64,000 nt of DNA from contig NW_019091444.1 of the NCBI RefSeq assembly GCF_001949145.1, forward strand, positions 893,475 to 957,474, given 5' to 3'. The notes under the pieces were generated by a model. It was not told the origin of the DNA and searched no databases. It saw only the letters and a list, made by a program, of their open reading frames with translations. Of this stretch, positions 27,601 through 39,800 are shown one piece after another. How positions within the stretch are numbered: the stretch's first letter is position 1; each line of letters starts with the position of its first letter. Source of the stretch: Acanthaster planci (taxonomy: Eukaryota > Echinodermata > Asteroidea > Valvatida > Acanthasteridae). The translations under genes and the position numbers were made by a program.

Positions 27601-30600
27601 TCATAGCGGAGGGCATCCCGGAAAACAAGACACGAATGTTGATCCAGATCGCCAAGGAGAAGGGAGTGACTATCATAGGCCCGGCCACGGTAGGTCCAAG
27701 TTTCAAAGTGAGGATGTATAGTTTCCCCTTTTGTTGTAACTTTTGCAGATGAGGAATTTTTCTTATTTCATATATACATACCTGCCAAGTGTCCTGATTT
27801 ACTCAGAACCATTTCAAATTTTTTAGTTTCAAAGGCCGAAAAATCAGAGCATATCAATTTCAGAAGAGCGAAAATCTGTAAAATGTCTCACATACATACA
27901 ACACTCCGCCTTGAGAAACATCAGTGACCCACATTACATGTATTCCTTTGGGCTGAGTGTGAACATCAGCGCAGTTTGATACAAACACTCAATGGCCATT
28001 TCTTTAAATACGTTCACTGCTTGCATTCGTGTAGCTGCATCACGCTTGTCTAGTTGCTGGTCCAGTCACTCAAAAGACAGCCTTTGGGATCTGCATGTTT
28101 CCGCTGTCTGGTTTCCAACTGTTTCCAACTGTTTTCAGTTGTGCAGCTGTTGACCCCAACGATTGAGAGTGAACGGGTGTAGTAACAGCAGTGAGTGAGA
28201 CGACAACGCATCGTTCACCTTGCGCGCATCCCCCACTGTGTGATTCGTTTTCTGAGTTTCCAATATGTGATATGTCACCACAAAATGAGCTGAAAGTAGG
28301 AATTTTCAAAAACTGGGATATTGGTATTTTTGAGTTCAGCAGAAAGAGAGCTTTCCAATGGTATGTACATGGAACACTTAGGGTAGAAGTATAAGGTGAC
28401 AGTGAGGCATTATTCTGGCAGCTTTGCTTCTTTGTTCCCGACATTGTTTCAACATTTCAGACCAGGCACGAATAATGTCATCATCCAAATTGCTGAGAAA
28501 ATGACTCTTTTAAATATGTGATTCTGCAAAATATTTGGAATTAAATAGAAGACGGGTCACTCTTTCCAAATTTTACAAAAACCTCAAGATTGACCTCCAC
28601 TTCAATATGACTTTGAACCCTCAAAAATAGGCGAGAGAGGGATGCGAGTTTACTCTCAATTTGTCGTGACGGGTCACATGTGGGATTCCTTGTTCCAGGT
28701 GGGCGGAATCAAGCCAGGCTGTTTCAAGATAGGCAACACAGGAGGCATGCTAGACAACATCCTGGCCTCCAAGCTCTACCGCCCGGGCAGCGTGTCATAC
28801 GTCTCGCGCTCAGGCGGTATGTCCAACGAGCTGAACAACATTATCTCCCGCAATACGGACGGAGTGTACGAGGGAGTTGCCATCGGCGGGGATAGGTACG
28901 ACAAAGGTTGATTTCTCGTTGCATTTATGTGGATGGTTTGCAGATGAGGTCACGACTCCAGTGTAGCCATCTTGTGATGCTAGGGCTGTGAAATTGTAAG
29001 GGCTGAGAATTTCTAACCTCGACATCCTGATAAAAATGATGAAATTACATTGATTTTCTTGTCTTGCTCTCCATCACAGGTATCCGGGCACAACTTTCGG
29101 CGACCACATCCTCCGTTACCATGACGACCCAAATGTCAAGATGCTGGTCATGCTAGGAGAGGTAACCGTCCAACGTCCTCTGTAAAATATTCTTTTTCAT
29201 TCTGAAGAAACAACCATTTCCAGATATTCAACCCCCCCACCCAGTCATAAGTCAGTATAGCTGCGGGATCGTATCTGTTGGTAGTGGTTGACAAAAAGCT
29301 GACCAGAGTGCTGCTGTTGCATTCCCGCTGGGAAGCATCGTAGCAGTAGCTACCAAGAACGTGTCCATCTCTTGGCTGTTGTTGCTTTCACAAAGAGCTG
29401 AGGCCCATGTTTTTTCATCAGAGTGTGGACATGAGAACCCTTTCTCATTCATGAGAGCCAACAAAGCCTGTTCCTGCTCTGTAAAGATTACCTGGCCATT
29501 TGAAGATTCTCTTTTTCAAATATTTGTCCTCTCTCCGTAGGTCGGAGGTATCGAAGAGTACGAGATCTGCAGGGCCATTGAGACGGGCCGCATCAACAAG
29601 CCTGTGGTGGCTTGGTGCATCGGGACCTGTGCTACGATGTTCTCATCTGAGGTCCAGTTTGGGCATGCTGGGGCCTGCGCCAATGCGGAAAGTGAAACGG
29701 CCTCGGCCAAGAACCAGGCGCTGCGTGTAGCTGGGGCCTACGTCCCCAACAGCTTTGATGACTTGGACAAGAAGATCAAGTAAGCCCAGGGAGCCTCTTG
29801 CCTCATCCACGTGTCGTGACAGCATTTGTCATTTTCTTGTCTGAGATGTGATAGTATTTGTCTTTCTTCTGTTATCTCAGTGAGGTGTACCAGCGACTGG
29901 TGACAGAAGGGGTGATAGTTCCCAAGCCAGAGATTCCCCCACCCACTGTCCCAATGGACTACTCGTGGGCCAGGGTAAGTCGCATATTTTTTCAGATCCT
30001 TGTGGGACAAGGGATTTTGGAGGTTTCTAAAATCTTCCATAACCTTTGACCCTTTGGGGGCAATGGAGACTTAGGTCTTCTAGTTGATGCTTTTACGAGT
30101 CCAGTCACCAGACCAGTCACAATTCTTAGGGTGAACATTGACAACAGAATGCCGTTCAAACAGTTTATTTGAATAGCTGGTGACTCAAATTCAGACAGGA
30201 GGCCCTGTGATGGTCTTGTTTGGTCGTGGATAAATTGCTGTCGGATTCAGTTGATTCATTTTGTGGGTGTGCGTGTGGTACATAGGAGCTGGGATTGATT
30301 CGAAAGCCGGCCTCCTTCATGACGAGCATCTGTGACGAGAGGGGGCAGGAGCTGATCTACGCCGGGATGCCCATTACCGAGATCTTTAAGGAGAACATTG
30401 GGATCGGAGGGGTGCTGTCGCTGCTGTGGTTCCAAAGGAGGTAGGGCTTTGCTGGGGGTGGGGTTTGGTTGAAGTGGGTGTGGTGGGATGGTTGGGGTAT
30501 AGGTGAGATGCAGTGGTTTGGGGAGGTGGGGTGGGCAGAGTAGGTTGGGTGGAGTTGGATGGGTGGGGTAGGTGAGATCCGATGGGTTGAGGAGGTGGGT

Positions 30601-33600
30601 GAGATCCAATGGGTTGGAGAGGAAGGACGTTAGGGCAGGGTGGGGCTGTGTAGGGCTGGTTGGTACTATCAGGGCGGGTCGGGCTACGATAGGGTTGAAG
30701 TGGAGTGGTGCGGGTTACAATAGGATCATTGGACTGGTGAGGGTTGTTAGGACTGGTTTTTGTGTACAAAACAAGTTTTTGGCCTTTTATTGTCTTGGCA
30801 GTTATTAAGAATGCATTTGGTGGAGCTGTTCTTCCAAGCCATTCTCTCTCACTCTGCTTTGCAGACTACCAGCCTACGCTACTAAGTTCATCGAGATGTG
30901 CTTGATGGTGACTGCTGATCATGGCCCAGCCGTCTCTGGGGCCCACAATACCATAGTGACAGCCAGAGCTGGCAAAGATCTCATATCGTCACTCTGCTCA
31001 GGACTCCTGACCATTGTAAGAACGCCCTCACATTAATATTCTGAACTTCTTTGAATCACAGGTTCCATGTGAAAATGTTCAAACAAATCATATTGCCACT
31101 GGGTTTTGGTTTTTGTTTTTGTTTTTTTTTGAGCTGTTTATATGAGAAACATTGTTAAGTTCTTGTTCAGCCTCGATTGGCCAATCACAAATGGCTCTGA
31201 TGTTAATATTTAAAAGTTTGAGTTTGTTCAATAAATCCCTGGCTTATGCTTTTTGCTTTTGCAACGTCTGAAATGAGAAACGCTTTTAAATTTTTGTTTG
31301 GCCTCTGGATTTTTTTTTTCCCCCAGGGTGACAGATTCGGTGGTGCATTGGATGCTGCAGCCAAGCAGTTCAGCGAGGCCTATGACTCGGGCCTCATCCC
31401 CCATGAATTTGTGAACAAGATGAGAGCGGAGCACAAGCTGATCATGGGCATTGGCCACAGGGTGAAATCGGTGGGTGATTACACCTCGTACATATGCATG
31501 AGCGAAGCCAGCTCTCCCATTGGTCAATATTACAGCACGGATCTCTCAATTTTGCTTGATTTTGGTTCCCATGGAATAAAACCTATTGGAAGCTTGCAAA
31601 CCGTACAGCACCATAGTAACGTAAAACTTTCTTGTTTGAGGTAAACTCCAAAGTCAAGTTTTGCCAACTGCACATAGCAAAAAATAGCTACCAAAGCATT
31701 TGACTCAAAGATATTATTTTTAGAGAGAGGGGATATGACTTGGGCTATGTTGTTCAGGTCACAACCCCCCTTATCGCGTTTGTGCAGGTTGATTTGAAAA
31801 ATCCAAGTATTTCTCTCAAACTTTCCATGGAGAGAGACACCACCCAAATTGACCTATCACAGGAGAATTGCCTCAAGAGGGCTTGTGAAATGTCGTCCAG
31901 TGACACGACATACAAAATGGACGTAGAACGACCAAAATCTGAGACAAACAGAAGCTCAGCGTACAAAATTCCATAGGGCTGTCTAAGGGGCATGGTTAAT
32001 GGGTGAATGGCGAAAACAGACTGCCGCTGTGTTGGGGTTTTTGTCATGGTTCTCCAGGGATGACATGATAGCCTGTGTCCAAATGAAGCAGCTACGGCTG
32101 GGAGTAACTCACAAGTCTTTGGGAAGTGGCTGCAGCCACGAGCCATTTGGCTTCCTCGGGAGCACGCGTCATTTCCAGCCATAGCCAGGACTTTCGGTCA
32201 CGGCACCAGAATCCCACGATTGTCAGTTTTTCCTTTGTACAACCCCTCCCCTAAAAGACTTGGTCTCTGTTCACGTTTGTCCAGATCAACAACCCCGACA
32301 TGCGAGTGGTGATTCTGCAGCAGTTTGCCCTGGACCACTTCCCCGAAGCTCCCCTCCTGAAATACGCCCTTGAGGTGGAGAAGATCACCACAGCAAAGGT
32401 GAGACCCGACGATCTTAACGTAGCCCAACCCAATCCTTGACATTCACAGGATTGAATTCAGGCAGTTGTTTTGGGATTCATTTCTCGTAGAAAATCTCTG
32501 AATGATTGCCGGGAAAAATACAATTAAGAAAATTTCTCGGGTTGTGTACGTTTCCTCCAAACCTTTCTAGCTACGATGTTTGAAATGTTATTAGAAGTAC
32601 ATCAGTTGTTTTCCTCATCCCCCAAACTGTTAGCTTTCAACTAGCTGCGTCCCTGAACTCTGCATTTTTTTTTTCTGTTCTAGTTAGCAACCCTTAGTTC
32701 AATTTTACCGGTTGTGTCAATTTTATTTGCAGAACTGCATCTGACTCTAAACATTTTTCCCCCACTTTTATTAGTGAAGTTTATGATGGCGCTGTGTGAT
32801 CGCTAAAGCACTTTTAAAAGTCGTCGGGCATATCCCATGTTTGGTTGCAATAGCTCATCAGAGTTGTTCATGTTTTCCTTCCTGATTCCCTCACAGAAAC
32901 CGAATCTGATCCTCAACGTGGACGGTCTGATCGGCGTTGCCATGGTGGACTTGCTCAGGAATTGTGGGGCATTCACTCAGTGAGTAGTGGAAGAGAAGGG
33001 AGATGCTATCTTACGGCCATCTTCCCTTTGTTTAAGTCTGCATCGGAAGGAGAAACTGAGCTCATTGGTTTGATGCCTGATCAGTTTGGTACCTCAGGAA
33101 AGTTCTAGCTTTAAATTTGGTCCCGGTTGTTCAGCTTGATAAGGGAAGCTCTTGTGAATTGGTTCAGTTTTTTCCTTGTATTTTTGCTGCCCTTGTTTCA
33201 CTTTTGCCTTTGCCCGAGCTTCCCAGAAGCGGTGTTTCCAGAAACTACCAACGACCTTCAAAATTCCCCACTTTGCAGGAATCCGATGGTACATCAAGTG
33301 GCATTTTCAATTTCTGAGGGTCATCAAGCCCCGTGTGAAGGTATTCGGGCCAGGCTCGAGCGATCTCAGTCTTGCGAAATGGTTACAGAATCAAGTGGAG
33401 TTTGAGTGACCTGGAGAGGTTCAAGGTTGAAGTTTTCCTCCCCCCGAGAGTTTTCATTGGATGCTAATTTCTCTTGGCCTGTCTTTTTTTTTTTTCCAGG
33501 GAGGAAGCTAGGGAGTTTATCGAGATCGGTGCCCTCAATGGTCTGTTCGTACTTGGTCGTAGCATGGGCTTTATCGGTAAGTACCAGTCTACATTTTGGA

Positions 33601-36600
33601 AAAAGTAGTCCCATTGTCAAACTTTTGCAGGTTCCAATTTCCTGCATTGAATTGACCTAACGATTCTTGATGCTGGAACCCTTTGTAATGAGATCAGAGC
33701 TCACAATAATCTCAATTAATTACATGTTTCTGGAGGTTTCCGTTTTCAAGATCGGCACTTTTGCATACAAAAAGGTATTAAGATCTGTCTGAAGGTTTCT
33801 CTAGCACCTTGCGTCCTTAGAAATCACTTGGTAAGTCACAGTTAGCACATTAGGTTGGTATTTGTGCATGTGACCCAGTATTAACTGCAGTATACATGGT
33901 GCACCCCCCCAATTAAAGTCTATTTCCATACACCAAGCACACAGTTATAGCAAATTTTTTACACCATAAAGATGGGCAGTATTTTTTTTTAAAGAGAGGA
34001 CAAACACTGTTGGGGTTACAGCTTCCTGTAGTCACGTCCAAACACAGAAATTAAAGATTTCAGCTATTTTTGCTTCTTGTTCCTGTTTTCAAAACATGAA
34101 ACCTTCTGACCCTCGGAAGGCAAAACCAAACTTTTTAGACTGCAATCGTATCTGCAGTTGCACAATTTTAGCCGGCCTCTCGCTTCTAAATAGATCCTTC
34201 ATGTACAGTATGGGACCCACTCTTTACAAAAAGGGTAATAAGTCGGCCCGGGCCAAAACTTGTAACGGCCTGTTCTATTTGGAGAGGGCAAAATTTCTTC
34301 ACAAATGTGATTTTGTGTTTTTTCCTTTAATAGCTACTACGATATTTATATTTTCAGAATTTCTCGACTACAAACATGGATACTGATGAATAAAGATGAA
34401 AAATTGATCATTCAGTAGGAAATCCTACATGGCATTGTGTTTCCAAGCGCTACACTTTACGAGCTTTTTCTCAAAAAGTGCTTTTATTGGATCCGAAAAT
34501 GTGGATATACAAATGTCTAAATATCTCCGGAACCTAGTGCATTTCAGGAGTCACTCATGATATCAAATTGTTCAGAATCCAGCCATATCAAAGCTTCATC
34601 ACCTGAATCTGGCGACTTAATACCCAGTTTTCTAGAGCCGCTCACGTTACATAAACTTGAAACCACCCGAGTGGTCATTAAGTTTCAGTGTTACACTAGG
34701 GTCCGATTTCATGGCGCTGCTTATCAGTTAGCAGGAAAAATCATGCTTAAGGTAGCAACAAATTCTGCTAACCGTGGCACTTTTTTATGCCTGTGCTCGG
34801 CGTGGTTGTGCTTGCGGTTTCGCAGGTATCAAAATTTCCATTGTTTTATCACTACATTTCAGCAAATATTTCCTCCACGGTAAGCATGCCTTTTGCTGTG
34901 ATTACTGCTTACAGTCTCCGTGGAATACGCTGAGCCTCTGTAAGCATAAAATCATTTGCTTAGCGGTGCTGTGAAAGTGGGCCTAGCTGTTTGGAAAAGA
35001 TACTCCGCAGTTTATATGTGTTGCTCTGCTCGGAACAACAAACACAACCAAAGAAAAACAGAAACTCTATTCCATCGTGACATCCCTCTTCCAAAATAAT
35101 TGCAGAGTTTAAAAAAAAAGGCCCTGCTTGTATGAAATCAAATTGAAAGCCACTGGACAAAAGGCTGATGCTATGCTGATGTCCTGGCAGTCGTCTTGAA
35201 ACCAAAACTGCCCGGTGAATTGAAACATGAGGTCCAAAGGCTATTTAATTGTACGCCGGTCGACATTTCAGCGGAGTTGGACCGCTTGAATGTGGGCATG
35301 CATGAATCATCATGCAAGCACCCCTTTTTTTAAGGAAATGAAACAGATGGCAGGATTTAATCTTGATACAGCAGTTTTGATCTTTGTTTCACGTATGTTT
35401 GGCTCGGTAACAATCGGACAAAAACAATCTGAAACCAGTTCCCGAGGGTTGTTATAAAATTGTTTGTTTTTTCAATCATTTTCAATGCATTTGAAGTCTC
35501 CCAAGTAGATCTTCAGACCTTTTTATTTCTGTCTGATTACAGCTTGTTTCGATCCAGCTTATGCCGAGCTCGAGTGCATGTGCATTATAAATATTTTGAT
35601 AATGGAAACTAATAAAGGATATTTAAAACGAAGAAAAAAATCCTAGAGTTATTGAAAACGGTAACCATTCCACTCAGTTTGCATGCTCAAAACTTGAACG
35701 TTGCACAAAAACAACTTGTCAGTCAACAATTAGGTATGAGTGACTGTGAAGATGGGGAACATTGAAATTACTTATACTCACAGTGCTTCCAGAGTCATGA
35801 AGCTTTAAATTGAAGTGATCACTAGAGAGCTGTCCCTATATGCTCGTCTCCCAAACAGACTTAAAAATAGACTGTTCGCTTTCCGACACTCAAGAACTTG
35901 AGAAACTTGCAGATGTGTCACTTTTAGTGTCAAGACCAACTGCATGAAAACCAGCTAAAATGGACTCCCGTCTTCTCCTGGTTCCCTGCTTCCTTTTGCA
36001 AAGTAGACGTCTGTCTGCTGAGGGGGGGGGGAAACAGGGCCATTGCCACCCCTCTACCCACCCACCCCACAAAAAGAGACATTTTTGACAAAAAGCAATT
36101 ACCTCTTGGTAAATACTCATTTCTTTCCCCCCCTCGGAGTGTTTAAGAAAAAAAACAACAAAATTTAGACTTGCACCTCAGAGAGACCAGAAATACAAGA
36201 AGGAAGAAATCATCACTTATTTCCACCTCTCCCCCCTCAAAAAAAAATCCTAATTTGGTTCTAGATTCACGCATCCAGCAAACAGGTTCTACTTACAAAA
36301 ACTATCGACTGGATAGGACTCATTATAGTACCATGCAGCCATTAATGGCATATAAAGAACACTCCAACACAGCAGGCCTCACTTTACTCACGTACAACAG
36401 CCACAAAAGTTACTAAGCCTGCGTGCATATTGTCATAGGAACATATAATTCCCCCCCCCTCTTCGGAAGGGTATTTTCAGTTTAACCCTTTGACCCCTCA
36501 GGTGTGCAGAAGCCATTGGTGGGAATGGGAGAGTTCAGATCAGCCACATGCTGATAACCTTTGACACATAACCTTTGACCCCCTGCAAACAGGGGAATCC

Positions 36601-36870
36601 CTTCATAAAACCCTGCTTAAGTGCAGTGTTATTGCACAGTGTGTGTGCACAAGTGGCACTTGCAAACACTGAATTCTTAAGCCAGTGTTAGCCAGTGTTC
36701 CGTTGCCCTTTGTACTGGACACTCTCAAGGTTTTCAGTGCACAACATTGAAAGTAATCTCCACCTTCTTCCTTCTTTAAAGGCCACTTTCTGGACCAGAA
36801 GCGACTCAAACAGGGCCTGTACAGACACCCCTGGGATGACATTTCCTACATCCTGCCAGAAATGGAATAA
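12630..36870 (+). CDS. ACLY: ATP-citrate lyase, 26 coding exons, 1103 residues
   Basis: This cytosolic enzyme makes acetyl-CoA and oxaloacetate from citrate, CoA and ATP for lipid synthesis and acetylation. Coding exons: 12630-12782, 18865-18987, 19542-19703, 20157-20248, 20583-20662, 21550-21677, 22324-22442, 22917-23115, 23655-23772, 24102-24250, 24452-24481, 25991-26143, 26303-26409, 26708-26876, 27585-27689, 28699-28895, 29080-29161, 29541-29779, 29881-29974, 30286-30440, 30865-31015, 31327-31470, 32285-32398, 32897-32979, 33500-33576 and 36782-36870. All phases agree, with GT-AG throughout. The total is 3312 nt, against 1101 residues in human. The start MSAKAI matches human ACLY. Order: ATP-grasp region (about 1-240), citrate-binding region with GGGIANFTN near 338-346, Ser-rich linker (442-502), CoA-ligase region with catalytic His764 in FGHAGA, then the citrate-synthase-like module with His904 (TADHG) and Asp1030 (NVDG). 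These three correspond to human His760, His900 and Asp1026. No break is seen. The human TASFSES phosphorylation motif is not recognisable in the linker. Confidence 0.96.
12783..18864 (+). other. ACLY intron after coding exon 1 (6.1 kb)
   Basis: This is the largest intron of the gene. Apart from the broken minus-strand frame at 15100-15790 and TACATGTACATGTA-type simple sequence at about 14466-14480, I see no gene, RNA or clear mobile element in it. Confidence 0.6.
15100..15790 (-). pseudogene. Long minus-strand open frame with one internal stop, in ACLY intron
   Basis: On the minus strand one reading frame stays open from about 15790 to 15100, roughly 225 codons, except for a single TAA at 15436-15438. 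The upstream part has a Cys-containing stretch ([14 protein letters not shown]); the downstream part is rich in Lys, Asn and Thr. I do not recognise a family. It could be a decayed retrogene, a transposon remnant or chance in AT-rich DNA. There is no canonical ATG at the head of the first half. Confidence 0.2.
19790..19960 (+). mobile_element. tRNA-derived SINE remnant
   Basis: AGTTCAAATCC at 19857-19867 resembles a polymerase III B box. It is followed by a CTTGTGCAAGATAGTTTATT-type segment like the 'CTTGGGCAAG' body of many tRNA-derived SINEs. The A box is not clear. It lies in the ACLY intron after 19703. Confidence 0.35.
21138..21406. mobile_element. Possible MITE with degenerate terminal repeats
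   Basis: The left end (CTACACAGTACTAC...AAGTAATAG) resembles the reverse complement of the right end (CTACATAGTACTAGGAATTACTAG). Inside, AGAGAACAATAA is repeated at about 21240 and 21320 with related flanks, suggesting an internal duplication of about 80 bases. It lies in the ACLY intron after 20662. Confidence 0.4.
23222..23420 (+). mobile_element. tRNA-derived SINE
   Basis: An A-box-like TGGCCTAGTGATAAGG at 23231-23246 and a B-box GGTTCAAATTC at 23276-23286 are spaced about 45 bases apart, as in a tRNA. They are followed by CTCGGGCAAGTCGCTTCACC and CTTTCCACCCAGGAGTAAACGGGTACCT, the kind of conserved body found in many animal SINEs. The element lies in the ACLY intron after 23115. Confidence 0.7.
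24452..24481 (+). CDS. ACLY: ACLY 30-nt microexon in the inter-module linker
   Basis: A pyrimidine-rich tract ending in AAAAG is followed by ten codons ([10 protein letters not shown]) and then a GTAAGT donor. Both edges are phase 0, so the exon can be skipped without a frameshift. It encodes residues 442-451. Human ACLY also has an optional 30-nt cassette in this linker, from general knowledge, so this may be the equivalent alternative exon. Without it the protein would be 1093 residues. Confidence 0.7.
24810..24932. mobile_element. Palindromic MITE-like element, family A (copy 1)
   Basis: The ends AAAGTCTTGACTATGGCTAG and, in reverse complement, CTGAAAGTTATGGCTACGAC form imperfect terminal inverted repeats. 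A near-perfect palindrome GTGGCTGAAGCCAC lies at 24861-24874. A second copy is at 32083-32196. Confidence 0.55.
25311..25432. repeat. Dispersed repeat family B (copy 1)
   Basis: This segment shares AGTCCAGTCACC, AATGCTTTTGTC(A/G)CAGTTT, TTTGAATAGCTT and TGTGATGGACTTG with copies at 30096-30220 and 41353-41507. It lies in an ACLY intron. Confidence 0.6.
25991..26143 (+). CDS. ACLY: ACLY linker exon (Ser/Gly/Asn-rich)
   Basis: Fifty-one codons in phase 0 encode a low-complexity linker (residues 452-502) dominated by Ser, Thr, Gly and Asn, ending [10 protein letters not shown]. It joins the citrate-binding part to the CoA-ligase part. The donor GTTCGT is weak. Linkers here are poorly conserved between phyla, so the call rests on reading frame and position. 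Confidence 0.8.
29541..29779 (+). CDS. ACLY: ACLY exon with the catalytic phosphohistidine
   Basis: This is the largest coding exon (239 nt). It encodes [20 protein letters not shown]; the His is residue 764 and corresponds to human His760, which is phosphorylated during catalysis. The exon ends with the first two bases of the Asn codon completed at 29881. Confidence 0.95.
30096..30220. repeat. Dispersed repeat family B (copy 2)
   Basis: It contains GAGTCCAGTCACC, TAGGGTGAACATTGACAACAG, AGTTTATTTGAATAGCTGGT and TGTGATGGTCTTG in the same order as the other two copies. It lies in the ACLY intron after 29974. Confidence 0.6.
30446..30740 (+). repeat. G-rich minisatellite in ACLY intron
   Basis: Directly after the donor at 30440, the sense strand is almost free of C for about 300 bases and repeats words such as GGTGGGGT, GGTGAGATCC(A/G)ATGGGTTG and GGGTTG. 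GG and GGG runs are dense enough for G-quadruplexes in the pre-mRNA. Long open frames on the opposite strand (Pro/Thr/His-rich) are a by-product of this composition. Confidence 0.75.
32083..32196. mobile_element. Palindromic MITE-like element, family A (copy 2)
   Basis: The right arm, TCATTTCCAGCCATAGCCAG followed by GACTTTCG, matches copy 1 (AATTTCCAGTCGTAGCCATAACTTTC). The left arm AGCTACGGCTGGGAGTAAC is its imperfect inverse. The centre is the perfect palindrome GTGGCTGCAGCCAC at 32126-32139. It lies in the ACLY intron after 31470. Confidence 0.6.
33577..36781 (+). other. Last ACLY intron (3.2 kb)
   Basis: It separates the exon ending at 33576 from the terminal coding exon. Besides the family C element I see only low-complexity tracts, including poly-G/poly-C near 36020 and poly-C near 36450. 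No coding exon is recognised. Confidence 0.6.
34706..34976. mobile_element. MITE-like element, family C (copy 1)
   Basis: The left end TTTCATGGCGCTGCTTA is identical over 17 bases to the left end of the element at 59626-59855. The right end reads, in reverse complement, TTTCACAGCACCGCTAAGC, a diverged inverse of the left end. It lies in the last ACLY intron. Confidence 0.55.
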
Positions 36871-39800
36871 TCCAAGTGACACACATATTCCAGTGTGCCG
36901 AGGAAGAGACCATATTGGGGCAGAGGGCTCTTTGAGGAGATTGAACTCAATGGATTCCAACTGTAACTTATTACTTAAATATTATGAGCGTGTTGCAACA
37001 TTCCAGTCCACCCTCCCCTTTTAGAAATGGAATAATCCGTGTTGTGCATAGTGCATGTACATTAGCAAAAGACAGAAACTGTTCCTATCAAACAGCACAG
37101 TGTTTTAGTTCGGGGTCCTTTGGCAATACTTTCCAACTATCAGACAAGCCTGCTTGATAAACATCAGCACCATTATTTACTTTATTTAAAGTGTAAAAAA
37201 AAACATTAACAAGGAGATACTGGTATTTATGATTCAAAAAAAAATAACCGGCTGATGTCCGTACCCTGCTGTGTTTGATAACATCCGTTGCCCGTCAGAC
37301 AGCAGGTTTTGTTTGTTCGTTTTTTGACTTTCGTTTTTGTTTTTTGCCTTGAGCAACAAACAAAAACCTATCATCCTACCCTGATGAGTCTTTAGGATTC
37401 ATCAGGCTTCGAAATCTTTATTTGTTTGGATTCTGTTGGATTCAGCCTGGGGTCTGATGGCCTCAATCAGCAATCTTCCTCCTTGCTGGGGATAGGGGTA
37501 ATTCCGTCGGGAGCGGACCGTAGTGTGTTCTAGATGGTGGTAGTAGCAAGTTAGGACCTAAGCGCAAGTGTTGTTTCCTCATTGGAAGGATTATTTCTGT
37601 TACAGAGATTTCTTTTTAAATTTGGCACTTTGGATGGATCAGGTAAAGCATGGTGTTGCCATGGTAACAGGCTCACATCTTTGCAGCCTCCTTATTTGTG
37701 TAGTGTTGAAAAAACTCACTGAAGTTGGCTCCAAAAAATTTATCATAACTGATTTTGTTTTATAAAGATTTGGGCCTTGGTGTCTGTTCGTGTGTGTGGT
37801 TTTCCAACATCACCAACTTAACAACAGTGCCCAGCATGATCATTTTCTGTAGAAAACAAAATCTGAAACCCAGGATGACATTCGCTAGGAATTGCGCTGA
37901 TTTTTCAGACGGTGGCGCACCAGTCTATTTCATGCAGCCATAGATGTGTATATGTGCTGTATAGGATACAGTTTCTGTATAAGGTTACCAGCCTAAATCA
38001 AATGATTTATATTGCTCATGACTGGTGCCCAGTTGCTTAATTAGTGCCAAGCCACCGTTCGCATTACAAAAACAAATTCACCAAGGTGTGTTTTATGGCA
38101 GGAATCTCCTCAAAATGTGAGGCAGCTTATGGCAGAAAGAAATTACTACTCACAGACGAAAACCTGAAACTACTAAGCTTAAAATCCACTTCCCTGAACA
38201 AAAGAGTAACTGGACTTGGCTCTAAAAATGCAAAAATTTGATTTCATGTAGTAATATCTATGGAAAAATACCAAAACCATACAATGAAAATAGTAACCGT
38301 TGGCAAAATCAGTATGCCCGTTTTGTAATCTTGCTGTATTAGCAGAAATGTTTAGAATATACAAAACTCATTTTTGAATGCTTGCAAACACAGTTTGCCA
38401 GACAAGTAACGGTTCCAGATGTCTCGTTGTTGCACATGCAATGCTGGTTTCCCCCTGACTTTCCGGAAAGTCTCTTGGAAGGTGCCAAAAGTTAGGGGTC
38501 ACCTTCGGGTCAGGGGTCAGCCATGCATACTAGTTGCCGTGCCAGAGAGGAAGCAGGAACTACATAATTGGGAGATAAAAGTTGCTTTGCTGAGCTGAAA
38601 GAGGAAGAAGCAGTATTTTTTTTTTCAAGAAAGGAAATCACTTGCGCTTGAAGGAGAGCGGGGGATTTTTATTGGTTTTGTCTGAAAATATCTATTACAG
38701 TATTTATGTTTCCGAAATTGGTGCCACTGATTCTTAGCTATGATTGTTCTGGTTGGCATGTGACATGGTTGGAGGCCCATTCTTAAAAAAAGACGAAAAC
38801 TGAGTGAATATCGTTTTTGGGTGAGAAATCGGCTTATTAAGCGACAAAGAAAAATTTGACGGTGTGCAACTTGATTTTTTGCCATTGATCCACGTAATTC
38901 AAGCCAGCATGGTACATTTTATAGCAAACGGGAGGTACGGTGACCTCACAAGGTGTTCCATGTGTTGTATTCTGGGTACCAGGTGGGGGTCAGTGGAAAG
39001 ATGGCCACCTCCAAATCATTTGGCTTCTGCTTGGAATAATGTGCACCTATTTGGCAGCCAGTGGCCTTGTCTTCAGTCATTGTGGTGTTGCCAGTCTTGG
39101 TTAAGTCATTCAGACATGGTCGATCGTTGGGAATACCTCTTGGGGCTTGATTCAAAGCTTTTATTTTGGGGCTGCGGCTTTTAGAATTTGCAGTTGGCGC
39201 TGTGTGGGCAATAGCCGTATAGCCATAGGCCACAGTGCCCATTTTTGACCCGGCCATAGTGTGTATTATTGACTCCTGGAAGATGGAGACTACGCAGACA
39301 GCTGTCCAACCAGTCTCACTTCTTTGGGCAATGGAAAACCGTGGTCATGACGCATGTCACTTGCCCCGAGCAGTTAGTGTCACAATGAACTTTTTTTTTA
39401 CTAATCATCATTTAAATGCTGAGCCGTTATAACCATCTCTCGGCAGAAAAAAAGACCCAGCCGAAAAATCCCCAACTTGTATCCAGATAAACAGAGTGTG
39501 GCAACATTATAGGCAATGGATCGGCCAGTGCCGTTTTGATGGTGCTTACATGTGCAACGTCGATCTGTACTTCTCAAGTCACATGACCATGCACAAGGCA
39601 TGACACTATCAAGTTGCAAGATCAAGGAAACCCAAAACCATTTTCATAGCTTTGGCTACAATTGATCAAAACTGTGACCTGATGTCCCGTGGCATATCAG
39701 TAATATTTAACCAGTGCTTTGTTTGGTTGACTTTGAGGTAATTGTCATGACGACATCGGGCTTTGCCTCCTATCGGGGGAGGGGGAAATCAGGAGTAAAG

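Noticed and set aside
30256-30769. Pro/Thr/His-rich minus-strand frames
   Set aside because: They are the complement of a C-poor, G-rich minisatellite and an ACLY exon, and have no start or splice support.
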